A stretch of 64,000 nucleotides of DNA from Mycolicibacterium peregrinum (GTDB taxonomy: Bacteria > Actinomycetota > Actinomycetes > Mycobacteriales > Mycobacteriaceae): assembly GCF_001665625.1 (NCBI RefSeq), contig NZ_LZSY01000021.1, positions 117,859-181,858 on the forward strand. The letters run 5' to 3'. The notes under the pieces are model-generated. The model was not told where the DNA came from. It ran no database searches and worked only from the letters and a program-made list of their open reading frames with translations. Positions 29,129 through 37,111 of this stretch are shown here, piece after piece. How positions within the stretch are numbered: position 1 is the stretch's first letter; the number at the start of each line of letters is the position of its first letter. The position numbers and the translations under genes were made by a program.

Positions 29129-30505
29129 CTAACCTGTTGCGGCTGTGCGTTCCTGGCGCGGCTGGGGCAGCTCCAGGCCCAGATGTTCTCGCAGCGTCGT
29201 CCCCTCGTAGTCGGTGCGGAACACACCGCGCTCCTGCAGTAGCGGTACGACGCGATCGACGAACGGGTCGAGCCCGCCCGGCGTGACGTGGGGGACCAGG
29301 ATGAAACCGTCGCTGGCATCGGATTGCACGAGATGGTTGATGGATTCGGCAATGGTGGCGGCCGAGCCGACGAAGTTCTGTCGCCCGGTGACCTCGATGA
29401 TGAGCTCGCGGGTGGTCAGGTTCTCGGCTTCGGCCTTGGCGCGCCACTCGTTGGCGACCGCGATCGGGTCGCGGTGGATACGCACGCTGGCGCGGCCCTT
29501 GGCGATGGTGTTCTCGCCGACCAGTGGGTCGACGGTGGGTAACGGGCCATCGGGGTCGTGATCGGTGAGGTCACGGTTCCACAGCTGTTCGAGGAACTTG
29601 ATCGCGGTGGCGGGGGAGACCTGGGCCAGACGGACCTCGTGGGCCAACTCAGCAGCTTCGGCGTCGGTGTCGCCGAGCACGAAGGTGGCCGCGGGCAGGA
29701 TCAGCAACTGGTCGTGGCGACGGCCGTATTTGGCCAGGCGACCCTTGACGTCGGCATAGAACTTCTGGCCGTCCTCCAGCGTCCCGTACCGCGAGAAGAT
29801 GGCGTCGGCGGCCGCGGCCGCGAACTCGCGTCCGCGGTCGGAGTCCCCGGCCTGGAAGATCACCGGGCGTCCCTGTGGGCTTCGCGGGACGTTGAACCGA
29901 CCGCTGATGTCGAAATGATCATTGTGGTAGGCGAACTCGCCGACGGTGGAATCGGACAGAAAGATACCGCTGTCCTTGTCGGCGACGATCTCGTCGCCCC
30001 GCCAGGAATCGAACAGGGTGTTGGCGGCGGCCAGGAAGCTCTCGGCCCGTTCGTAGCGCTGGTTCTCCGGCAGGAAGCCGCCGCGGCGGAAGTTCTCCCC
30101 GGTGAACGCATCCCACGAGGTGACGACGTTCCATGCGGCCCGGCCGTCGGAGAGGTGGTCGAGCGAGGCGAATTGCCTTGCCACCTCGTAGGGTTCGTTG
30201 AAGGTCGAGTTGATGGTGCCGGTCAGGCCGAGCCGGTCGGTTACCGCGGCCAGCGCGGCCAGCACCGTGAAGGTGTCGGGGCGTCCCACCACGTCGAGGT
30301 CGTAGATCTGGCCGCCCTGTTCACGTAGACGCAGCCCCTCGGCCAGGAACATGAAGTCGAATTTGCCGCGCTCGGCGGCCTGCGCGAACTTCACGAACGA
30401 ATCGAACTCGATGTGGCTGCCGGATTCGGGGTCGCTCCACACCGTGGTGTTGTTGACCCCGGGGAAGTGCGCGGCCAGATGAATCTGCTTGACGGGCTTG
30501 CTCAT
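29129..30505 (-). CDS. NtaA/SnaA/DszA-type FMNH2-dependent monooxygenase
   Basis: 458 aa, luciferase-like fold. Family marks: QIHLAAHFPGVNNTTVWSDP, FDFMFLAEGLRLREQGG, GRAAWNVVTSWDAFTGENFR and SPQGRPVIFQAGDSDRGREF. Such enzymes use reduced FMN from a separate reductase to oxidise aminopolycarboxylates, sulfones or sulfides. It lies 18 nt downstream of a second flavin monooxygenase gene, so the pair is one operon, likely for scavenging an organosulfur or related compound. The flavin reductase partner is not adjacent. Confidence 0.85.
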   Translation of the reverse strand: MSKPVKQIHLAAHFPGVNNTTVWSDPESGSHIEFDSFVKFAQAAERGKFDFMFLAEGLRLREQGGQIYDLDVVGRPDTFTVLAALAAVTDRLGLTGTINSTFNEPYEVARQFASLDHLSDGRAAWNVVTSWDAFTGENFRRGGFLPENQRYERAESFLAAANTLFDSWRGDEIVADKDSGIFLSDSTVGEFAYHNDHFDISGRFNVPRSPQGRPVIFQAGDSDRGREFAAAAADAIFSRYGTLEDGQKFYADVKGRLAKYGRRHDQLLILPAATFVLGDTDAEAAELAHEVRLAQVSPATAIKFLEQLWNRDLTDHDPDGPLPTVDPLVGENTIAKGRASVRIHRDPIAVANEWRAKAEAENLTTRELIIEVTGRQNFVGSAATIAESINHLVQSDASDGFILVPHVTPGGLDPFVDRVVPLLQERGVFRTDYEGTTLREHLGLELPQPRQERTAATG

Positions 30506-30523
30506 GCGCGTGTCCTGTCGACG

Positions 30524-31684
30524 TCAGACGGTGGTGTAGCGGTTGGCGGGGCGGGGCAGGCCCAGCAGGCCGCGAAGGGTGGATGCTTCGTAAGACTGGC
30601 GGAACAGGCCGCGGCGCTGCAGCTCGGGGACCAACACTTCGGTGATCTGCTGCAGGTCGTGCGGGAGTGCGGCCGGACGCAACCGGAAACCCGTGGCGCC
30701 GGCGGTATGCCAGTCTTCCAGCAGGTCGGCGAGCTGCAGTGGCGTTCCGATGAAAACCTCAGCGTCACTGCGGTATTCGGCTCCGGCGAGTTCGTCGAGG
30801 CGTTCGCGTCGTGTGCGCGCTGCGTCAGGCGCGTCGTCAAGGAATACCACCAGGTCGGCGAACACCCGCACCGCAGCGGTATCGGCAGGTCGCGATGCAG
30901 CGATGATGTCGACAAGAGTGGCGACCTCATCGACGCTGTGTGGGGTGACAAAACCGACGTCGGCGCTGGCCGCGATGAGTCGGTAAGCGGGGTCGACGTG
31001 GCCGAGCGCGGCAACGACAGGCTGCCCCTGCGGCGGCCGCGGGGTGATCGAGGGGCCTTTGACGGAGAACGAGGCGCCCTGGAAATCGATGTAGTGCAGC
31101 TTGTTTCGATCGATGAACCGTCCGGTGGCCACGTCGCGGATCTCGGCGTCGTCCTCCCAGCTGTCCCACAGCCGGCGCAATACCTCCACGTAATCGCCTG
31201 CCTCGTCGAACAACTCTGCACTCAGCGCGGCACGTTCGTCGGGCAGGCGGCGTCGGCCGAAATGGGCTGCGGCATCCCGACGGGAGGCGACCTGGACCCG
31301 CACCCCGGCGCGGCCGGTGCTGACGTAGTCGAGGGTGGCGATCGCCTTGGACGCGTGGAACGGCTCGGTATGGGTGGTGATGACGGTGGGCACCAGACCG
31401 ATGTGGCGGGTGCGGGGTGCGACGCGGGACGCGATCAGTACGGCGTCGAGGCGTCCGCGTATCCGGTCGGTGCGGTCATCGGGGCGGAAGGGATGGTCGG
31501 ACTGGAGGGTGAGTCCGTCTTCGATCGTGACGAAATCGAGCAGGCCGCGTTCGGCCTGGCTGACGAGGTCCGTCCAGTACCGCGGGGTGAGTGTTTCGGC
31601 AGGGCGGGCCAGCGGCTCGCGCCAGGAAGCCGGGTGCCAGCCGGTGCCATCGAGTGCGACGGCGAGGTGCAGTGGGGTGCCCAT
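30524..31684 (-). CDS. LLM-class flavin-dependent oxidoreductase
   Basis: 386 aa, bacterial luciferase-like. LHLAVALDGTGWHPASWREP (N-terminus), GLLDFVTIEDGLTLQSDHPF, RVAPRTRHIGLVPTVITTHT, ATLDYVSTGRAGVRVQVASR and ITPRPPQGQPVVAALGHVDP are family features. Related to NtaA-type enzymes but more compact. First gene of the two-gene operon; its leader region contains a large hairpin (31716-31763). Confidence 0.85.
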   Translation of the reverse strand: MGTPLHLAVALDGTGWHPASWREPLARPAETLTPRYWTDLVSQAERGLLDFVTIEDGLTLQSDHPFRPDDRTDRIRGRLDAVLIASRVAPRTRHIGLVPTVITTHTEPFHASKAIATLDYVSTGRAGVRVQVASRRDAAAHFGRRRLPDERAALSAELFDEAGDYVEVLRRLWDSWEDDAEIRDVATGRFIDRNKLHYIDFQGASFSVKGPSITPRPPQGQPVVAALGHVDPAYRLIAASADVGFVTPHSVDEVATLVDIIAASRPADTAAVRVFADLVVFLDDAPDAARTRRERLDELAGAEYRSDAEVFIGTPLQLADLLEDWHTAGATGFRLRPAALPHDLQQITEVLVPELQRRGLFRQSYEASTLRGLLGLPRPANRYTTV

Positions 31685-31715
31685 CGACGGTTCTCACTTT
31701 CAGTCGCGGTCTCTG

Positions 31716-31763
31716 GCGACAACGCGAGCTCACACCCGGGTAATCCCGGGCGGGAGCTGTCGC
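31716..31763 (-). promoter_or_regulatory. Stable hairpin in the 5' region of the flavin monooxygenase operon
   Basis: On the minus strand: GCGACAGCTC, inner CCCGGG-ATTA-CCCGGG, then GAGCT and TGTCGC with a small bulge. It would be transcribed 32-79 nt before the ATG at 31684. No known riboswitch consensus was recognised. Confidence 0.35.
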
Positions 31764-31901
31764 GAGTGTCCAACCCAGTCTGACCTGCCTGAAGAGATCG
31801 ACGCAGGGTGATGCGAAAGTGCGTGCGGTCGCTTTTCAGGGACCTCGGGCGGCGAACGGCCGGGCGGACGATGTGTCAGCCCCCCGTTCGGACACAACGG
31901 A

Positions 31902-32414
31902 CTACTGCTGAGCTGTGGTTGCCCGCTGACGTGCAGATTTGATGGAGTCTGACAGCGTCCAGAAGGAGAGTCCGAGTAGTGGGATGTCTTTAAGCAGGAA
32001 CTCGCCTGTCATGGACAACGCGGGAAACCCGCCGCCCTTGGGTTCGGTGACTCCGGGAGTGGTGAACAGAAAGCTGACAGTGGCGAGGAAGAGCAGTATC
32101 GCCAGCAAGCTGCCGGCTATCGACAGCTTCGGCGCGAGTGGCTTGATCGCGATGAGTGCGGCCGCGGTCAGCTCGAACACGCCGAGCAGCGCAGAGAACG
32201 GGTAAACCGGAAGAAAGTTGTACAGCCAACCCATGAACGGGCTGTGGGCAACCAGGGGCTGGATCTGTTGAGCTTCGAAGTCCGCGAATTTGAGGGCGCC
32301 GATCCACCCGATGACCACTACGAGGCCGTAGCGCCCAAGGATGGCCGCGATTGTGTCGATCGCCGAAATATTGATTGTGTCAAGTAGTTTCGTTCGGCTT
32401 GACGATGTCGTCAT
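31902..32414 (-). CDS. DUF417 (YkgB/RclC-like) inner-membrane protein
   Basis: 170 aa with four hydrophobic segments. GWIGALKFADFEAQQIQPLV and AHSPFMGWLYNFLPVYPFSA, plus VSFLFTTPGVTEPKGGGFPA, are the DUF417 signature. The E. coli relative RclC belongs to a reactive-chlorine defence operon with the flavoprotein RclA; that link is knowledge of the family, not visible here. The gene has its own promoter, whose -35 lies inside a TGGGT-N6-ACCCA palindrome, tying it to the tandem-TetR regulon. Confidence 0.85.
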   Translation of the reverse strand: MTTSSSRTKLLDTINISAIDTIAAILGRYGLVVVIGWIGALKFADFEAQQIQPLVAHSPFMGWLYNFLPVYPFSALLGVFELTAAALIAIKPLAPKLSIAGSLLAILLFLATVSFLFTTPGVTEPKGGGFPALSMTGEFLLKDIPLLGLSFWTLSDSIKSARQRATTAQQ

Positions 32415-32458
32415 GGTGATCCTCTGCGAATAGGTAGTGCTGCGTGGTGGTGTAGATC

Positions 32459-32490
32459 AATGTAGCCCAAAAAATGGGTTATGCAACCCA
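32459..32490 (-). promoter_or_regulatory. Promoter and TGGGT-N6-ACCCA operator of the DUF417 gene
   Basis: Perfect palindrome TGGGTTATGCAACCCA (32475-32490). On the minus strand a -35 TTGCAT (32486-32481) lies inside it and a -10 TACATT (32464-32459) follows after 16 nt, so a bound repressor would block RNA polymerase. The region 32415-32688 holds no other recognisable feature. Confidence 0.65.
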
Positions 32491-32688
32491 ATTTGAGGGT
32501 CGGGACCGGACGCGCGGCGGTCTTACATGCAATCGATGTGGGGAAATGCGTCCAAGTCTCGGCGTGCAGCCGTGCTTCTAAGAGCAGTATTGGGGTGTAT
32601 GACCCAGTCAAGGTTTTAAGTCGGGTGGCAGGCAGTCGACCGAGTGTGAGAGCGATCTTCGCGGGTCGCTGGGAATGTCCTAGCGGTT

Positions 32689-34368
32689 CTACAGGTCCAA
32701 GACCAGGTCGCTGGCCGGCGCAGCGCAGCAGATGAGGGCCGACCCGGCTGCGGGTGGGTCAAGTGGATCGGTCACGTAATCGAAGCCGCCACTGATCACC
32801 TCGGTCACACATAGATGGCATACGCCGCTGCGGCAGGAGTACTGCGTGGGGACATCGCAGGCCTCGGCCAGTTCCAACACGGTGCGGTGTCGCGGCGACC
32901 AGGGCGCGGTCAGTCCTGAGCGGGCGAATGTCACCGCAGCGCCGGTACCGGGTTCGCCGCCCGGAGGGTGCGGACGACGTACCTGCGCCGTGGGTAGTGA
33001 TCCCGGGTTCACCGCCGGCCGAGCACCGAATAATTCCGAGTGGATCCGCGTGATCCCAACAGCGGTCAGAGCGGAGGTCATATCTTCCATGAACTTCGAC
33101 GGTCCACAGAGGAAAGCGGTGGCGTTCGCCGGCAGTCCCAGCGCAGCGACCCGCGCGTCGTCAAGCCGCCGACCGGGCGCAGCGGTGTAGAAGTCGTGCC
33201 GTTCAGCATTCGGCAGTGCCGTCAACAACGTGGTGATCTCGTCGCGGAATGCGTGCGAGGACTCGTCATGCGTGGTGTGGACCCAGATAACGCGTCGGGA
33301 ACTGGACGTGGTCGCCAGGTAATGCAGCATCGCCAGAACCGGCGTGACGCCGATGCCGGCCGACATCAGAAGCAGCGGACCCGGGGAATCGGCAAGGTGG
33401 AAGTCCCCACGCGGCGCCCCGATGTCTACAGAGGTGCCGACGGTGGCCGTGTGATGGAACCATTGACTGACCAAGCCGTGTGGTTCGCGCTTCACGCTGA
33501 TTCGGTACCGGTCGCCCGTTGGGGCTCCCGATAGTGAATAGCTGCGCAGCGTCGGGGCTTGCCCGGGCGTGGCGATGCGGACCGTCACGTACTGGCCCGG
33601 CAGCGGAGTGGGGAGGGGCTCATCCGCTAGCAACTCGAACGACGTTACGTTGCTGGTCTCGCGGCGGATGGCGCCGATGCGCATCGGACGAAAACCCCGC
33701 CAAGCCGGTTGGGGTCCGGCGGCGGGATCGGGCGACAGTAGCTCATGGAACGACTGCGCCCATCCAGGGCTCAAGGCAGGGATTTCGGCGGCCAGGCGCA
33801 TGCCGTCCTTGTCGGGATCTGGCAGGTAGAGCATCGCGTCGACCGCCGCGACGGACAACCGGTGTGTGCCTTGCCTGGTTTGGACGATCTGATCGCCCGC
33901 GCAGACCTGTCCCTCGGTGAGAACCCGGAAATAGAATCCCGGGCGGTGATGAGCTACCAGGAGTCTGGGCATGTCCGCTATTCCGAGGCGCATACCCACC
34001 CTGAAACACGTGACGCGGGGTTGGGTGACTTCGAATTCCGCGTCGCCGATCCGATAGCGATCCCCGATGCACACGGCCTCATCCGACAGTCCAGACACCG
34101 TGAAGTTTTCCCCGAATTGCCCGGGTGCCAGGTCATCACGGCCCAGCTGGCGGCGCCAGTAGTCATATGACTCGGCCTGGTAGACCATGACCGCGCGGTT
34201 CTCGCCGCCGTGACCGTTGAGATCGCCCTGCCCATCGCCGTCGACATTGAGTCGGCGGACCAGGACGGGCCCCTCGACGGGCTCTTTGTAGATCCCGGTA
34301 TGGATCGTCTTGCCCCGCCAAGAAACATCTGTGGGCATTCCGACATTCACCGAAAGCAGCCGTGCCAT
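32689..34368 (-). CDS. MOSC domain fused to ferredoxin reductase and [2Fe-2S] ferredoxin
   Basis: 559 aa, three modules. Residues ~1-215 are a YiiM-type MOSC domain (GDLNGHGGENRAVMVYQAES, PGQFGENFTVSGL, and the Cys in PRVTCFRVGMRLG). Residues ~230-440 are an FNR-like flavin/NAD(P)H reductase (LRSYSLSGAPTGDRYRISVK, SAGIGVTPVLAMLHY, CGPSKFMEDM). The last ~85 hold a plant-type [2Fe-2S] ferredoxin with C512, C517, C520 and C547/C548. MOSC proteins handle sulfur or N-hydroxylated substrates with Mo cofactor; here electrons would come from the attached reductase. Good AAGGAG site before ATG 34368. Divergent from the tandem TetR gene with an operator between them. Confidence 0.88.
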   Translation of the reverse strand: MARLLSVNVGMPTDVSWRGKTIHTGIYKEPVEGPVLVRRLNVDGDGQGDLNGHGGENRAVMVYQAESYDYWRRQLGRDDLAPGQFGENFTVSGLSDEAVCIGDRYRIGDAEFEVTQPRVTCFRVGMRLGIADMPRLLVAHHRPGFYFRVLTEGQVCAGDQIVQTRQGTHRLSVAAVDAMLYLPDPDKDGMRLAAEIPALSPGWAQSFHELLSPDPAAGPQPAWRGFRPMRIGAIRRETSNVTSFELLADEPLPTPLPGQYVTVRIATPGQAPTLRSYSLSGAPTGDRYRISVKREPHGLVSQWFHHTATVGTSVDIGAPRGDFHLADSPGPLLLMSAGIGVTPVLAMLHYLATTSSSRRVIWVHTTHDESSHAFRDEITTLLTALPNAERHDFYTAAPGRRLDDARVAALGLPANATAFLCGPSKFMEDMTSALTAVGITRIHSELFGARPAVNPGSLPTAQVRRPHPPGGEPGTGAAVTFARSGLTAPWSPRHRTVLELAEACDVPTQYSCRSGVCHLCVTEVISGGFDYVTDPLDPPAAGSALICCAAPASDLVLDL

Positions 34369-34438
34369 GCCGCTCCTTCAGATGCCGTGCCGCGCGCTTG
34401 ACGAGTCGCCAGAGGGCCAGGACGGGGGTGGGCAATTT

Positions 34439-34454
34439 TGGGTTTCCTACCCCA
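34439..34454. promoter_or_regulatory. TGGGT-N6-CCCCA operator between the MOSC fusion and tandem-TetR genes
   Basis: TGGGTTTCCTACCCCA, one mismatch from the TGGGT-N6-ACCCA form seen at 32475 and 35966/35988. It is 70 nt before the MOSC-fusion ATG (minus) and 118 nt before the TetR ATG (plus), so it could control both. Confidence 0.6.
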
Positions 34455-34572
34455 ATATCGCACCGTGGGAGGGTGGCGTCAATCGCTCGTTGATCGGCGG
34501 GCGCGGGGCGCTACGGCGTGCTGCCTCAATCGTGAATCTCATGATGTGGGAGGACGGTAGACTGATCGGCAA

Positions 34573-35919
34573 ATGTACACAGCAGGCCCTTCCACAGGAT
34601 TTACGGCCAAGGGCCGTGCCACCCGCGAACGCATCCTGCAGTCCGCAGCGCGGGTCATCCTCGATGATGGGCTGTCCGGATTGAGCCTCGACAAGGTCCG
34701 GCAAGCCGCCGCGGTGAGCGGTTCGCAACTCAGTCACTACTACGCGGACAAGCAGGCGTTGATCCGGGCGGTGATGGAACGGCAGATGGAGGTCGTGCTC
34801 GGTTTCCACCGCCAGTCGGCGCTCGGTGGCCTGGACACCTTCGACGACTTCGAGCGCTGGCTCGATCTCAACATGCGCTACCTGCGCAAGATCGGCTACA
34901 CCGGGACGCCGACCTACCACGCGCTGGCGGGTCAGCTGATGAAATCTGACGAGCAAACCCGGCATACACTGGCGGCCGGGTACGAACAGTGGATTTCCCT
35001 GCTGGAGCAGGCGTTTCAGCGCATGCTGGATCGCGGCATACTTGTGACATCGGCGGACCCCAAGGCGCTGGCGATGGTTGTCGTCGCCGGCCATCAGGGC
35101 GCGGGCACGCTCACATTCGCCTACCGCCAGGAGTGGCCGCTGAATGACGCGCTCCGGTTTGTGGTCAATTACCTCCGCCTATTCGCCGCTGATCCCGCCG
35201 AGCGGGTCGCACGTCCTCCGCGTCGGCAGCGGGGCCGGCGCACGCCGTTAGTGGTGATTGACGACGCATCGCAGCGATTCACGCGCAAGGGGTTGGCGAC
35301 CAGGGCTCGAATCATCGACGGTGCCGCTGAACTGATGTTCCGCGACGGGGTCGGCGGCACCAGCCTCGATGATGTGCGGCGGGCCGTCGGCGTGAGCGGG
35401 TCGCAGATCGCCCACTACTTCACCGACAAGCGGGACCTGACCCGGCAGGTGATCGCGGCACGCGCCGACGATGTCCTTGAATTTCACAAGCAGCCGGAGT
35501 TCTCGGAGCTCGGCAGCCTCGCCGCGATTCGTTCCTGGGCCAAAGCTTGTGAGCGCCAACTGGAGACGGTTTACCTCCGCGGTGGATGCATCTACGGCTC
35601 ATTGACCGGCGAGCTTCTCGAAGACACCGAAGTCCTTGATGACCTGGCCGCCGGCTACGAAAAGTGGATCGAACTTTTCTACTCGGGGCTGAATGCCATG
35701 CGCGGCAAGGGCGAACTCGTCGATCAGGCCGATCCGCATCACCTGGCGGTGGCGCTCGTCGCTGCGCATCAGGGCGGCACCATGTTGGCTTTCGCCACAG
35801 GTCACCCAGGGCCGTTCCGTGCGGTGGTCGGAGCGGCGGTCGACTATGTCGCGTCCTTTGCGGTGACCCCTGAGAAGCGTTCAACGCGAGCGACCTCGCG
35901 GCGCCCCGCCAAGTCTTAA
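34573..35919 (+). CDS. Tandem double TetR-family regulator
   Basis: 448 aa made of two complete TetR units. Unit 1 (~10-205): HTH ILQSAARVILDDGLSGLSLD and VRQAAAVSGSQLSHYYADKQ. Unit 2 (~235-440): HTH IIDGAAELMFRDGVGGTSLD and VRRAVGVSGSQIAHYFTDKR. Each has its own ligand-domain helices, and the matching segments LAAGYEQWISLLEQAFQRM and LAAGYEKWIELFYSGLNAM show an internal duplication. Most TetR proteins are single units that dimerise; this one could bind as a built-in dimer or bridge two operators. ATG 34573 is only 9 nt after a possible -10 (TAGACT), so the leader may be nearly absent. Confidence 0.88.
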   Translation: MYTAGPSTGFTAKGRATRERILQSAARVILDDGLSGLSLDKVRQAAAVSGSQLSHYYADKQALIRAVMERQMEVVLGFHRQSALGGLDTFDDFERWLDLNMRYLRKIGYTGTPTYHALAGQLMKSDEQTRHTLAAGYEQWISLLEQAFQRMLDRGILVTSADPKALAMVVVAGHQGAGTLTFAYRQEWPLNDALRFVVNYLRLFAADPAERVARPPRRQRGRRTPLVVIDDASQRFTRKGLATRARIIDGAAELMFRDGVGGTSLDDVRRAVGVSGSQIAHYFTDKRDLTRQVIAARADDVLEFHKQPEFSELGSLAAIRSWAKACERQLETVYLRGGCIYGSLTGELLEDTEVLDDLAAGYEKWIELFYSGLNAMRGKGELVDQADPHHLAVALVAAHQGGTMLAFATGHPGPFRAVVGAAVDYVASFAVTPEKRSTRATSRRPAKS

Positions 35920-35965
35920 CCGGACCCGGCGTTCCGGCCGGATTGTGGATACCCCTGGACAAAAG

Positions 35966-36003
35966 TGGGTGACGTGACCCAGAATATTGGGTTATAAGAC
36001 CCA
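35966..36003 (+). promoter_or_regulatory. Two tandem TGGGT-N6-ACCCA operators over the DUF427-operon promoter
   Basis: TGGGTGACGTGACCCA (35966-35981) and TGGGTTATAAGACCCA (35988-36003), both perfect, the second extending to ATTGGG/CCCAAT arms. Centres are 22 bp apart, two helical turns. The spacers carry a -35-like TGACGT (35970-35975) and a -10-like TATAAG (35993-35998) 17 bp apart. Confidence 0.7.
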
Positions 36004-36077
36004 ATGATCGAACTTGGATGTCTGCGTACTGCGATCGGTCGATGTGGACGCCCAACTCGAAGAGCGAGGATGACTCG

Positions 36078-36953
36078 ATGGGACTGGCTTGGCAGCAGGG
36101 CCCACTGGCCTCCGGATCCGTTGGCCAGTTCCTGACTCCGCAACCGTTGCCGGAACGACTACTGTTTGCTGAGCCGCTACGGCGTCGAATGCGGGTGAAG
36201 TTGGGCGACAAGTGGATTGCCGACAGTCAGGATGTCGTCCTGCTGCACGAGCCGGGGCGCTATCCGGTCGCTTATTTCCCTGCTGATGACGTCAGTCCAG
36301 AGGTTCTTGATGCTGAAGGGGTTGTCACCGAGCACCCCGAACTGGGACCTGTGCAATGGTTCAGTGCGCAGTCGGTAGAGCGCACCGTCAAACGGGCCGC
36401 CTGGCGATTCAGTTCTCTTCCTTCGTACGCCGGTGTACTCGAGAATCGGTTCGCGTTTGCCTGGCGGGCGATGGATGCGTTTTTCGAAGAGGATGAGCGC
36501 GTCGTCGGTCACGCGGCAGATGCGTACCACCGCATCGACATCCGCGCGACGTCGCGGAACCTGATCGTGCGTCACGGTGACCGGGTGATCGCCGAGACGA
36601 GCCAGCCCCTGGCGCTGTATGAATCGGGATTTGCGGTCCGCTGGTACGTACCCCGTGTGGACGTCGACGAATCCGTCCTGAAACCTGTTGAGGGGCAGAC
36701 ATTCTGCCCGTACAAGGGATTGGCCAGCTACTACGACATCGGCGACCGGCGCCGGGCGGCATGGTCGTATACGCAGGCCTGGACAGAGTTTGCCAGAGTG
36801 CGCAACCTCATCTCGTTCGAGCCGGACAAGGTCGATGTCCAGCTCGACGGACGGCAGCTGGAACTGGAGCCCGGACAGATCGTCATGCCGCACGGCGTCG
36901 ACCGCGGGTTGGACCCCGCAGAGATTCTCGGCCGGTCAGAAGACGAACGGTGA
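36078..36953 (+). CDS. Double-DUF427 protein
   Basis: 291 aa from ATG 36078, preceded by a GAGCGAGGA-type site; an in-frame ATG at 36018 sits too near the operator. Two DUF427 units: ~35-110 (MRVKLGDKWIADSQDVVLLH, YFPADDVSPEVL) and ~155-255 (IRATSRNLIVRHGDRVIAET, VRWYVPRVDVDESVLKP, TFCPYKGLASYYDI). The family has a beta-tent fold and no settled function. First gene of an operon with the VOC remnant (4-nt overlap) and the flavoprotein reductase, under tandem operators. Confidence 0.82.
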   Translation: MGLAWQQGPLASGSVGQFLTPQPLPERLLFAEPLRRRMRVKLGDKWIADSQDVVLLHEPGRYPVAYFPADDVSPEVLDAEGVVTEHPELGPVQWFSAQSVERTVKRAAWRFSSLPSYAGVLENRFAFAWRAMDAFFEEDERVVGHAADAYHRIDIRATSRNLIVRHGDRVIAETSQPLALYESGFAVRWYVPRVDVDESVLKPVEGQTFCPYKGLASYYDIGDRRRAAWSYTQAWTEFARVRNLISFEPDKVDVQLDGRQLELEPGQIVMPHGVDRGLDPAEILGRSEDER

Positions 36954-37108
36954 CGATCCAAGCCCGGCTCGAAGTCGTCACCGTGCCGGTGTCCGACCCG
37001 AACCGGTCGGATTACGCAAGCTTCGCGGATGTCATTGATCCCGACGGCAACTCGTGGGTCCTACAGGAACGTGACTACCTCCCAACGACTACTCACGGAA
37101 CGGATTGA
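36950..37108 (+). pseudogene. Glyoxalase/VOC gene remnant with an internal in-frame deletion
   Basis: 52 codons from a GTG overlapping the DUF427-gene stop (GTGA). It starts TIQARLEVVTVPVSDPNRS, the opening strand-helix of VOC proteins, and jumps straight to DYASFADVIDPDGNSWVLQE, the closing strands of the same fold. VOC proteins of this type are about 120-150 aa, so roughly 70-90 central residues appear missing without loss of frame. The product could not form the usual metal site. It may persist only to keep translational coupling to the next gene, 3 nt away. Confidence 0.65.
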
Positions 37109-37111
37109 CCA

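Noticed and set aside
31716..31763. SAM-type riboswitch in the monooxygenase leader
   Set aside because: Hairpin is clear, but the conserved SAM-I or SAM-IV nucleotides are absent.
32411..32611. 66-codon minus-strand frame overlapping the DUF417 promoter
   Set aside because: It would cover the operator and promoter, has no domain and no ribosome site.
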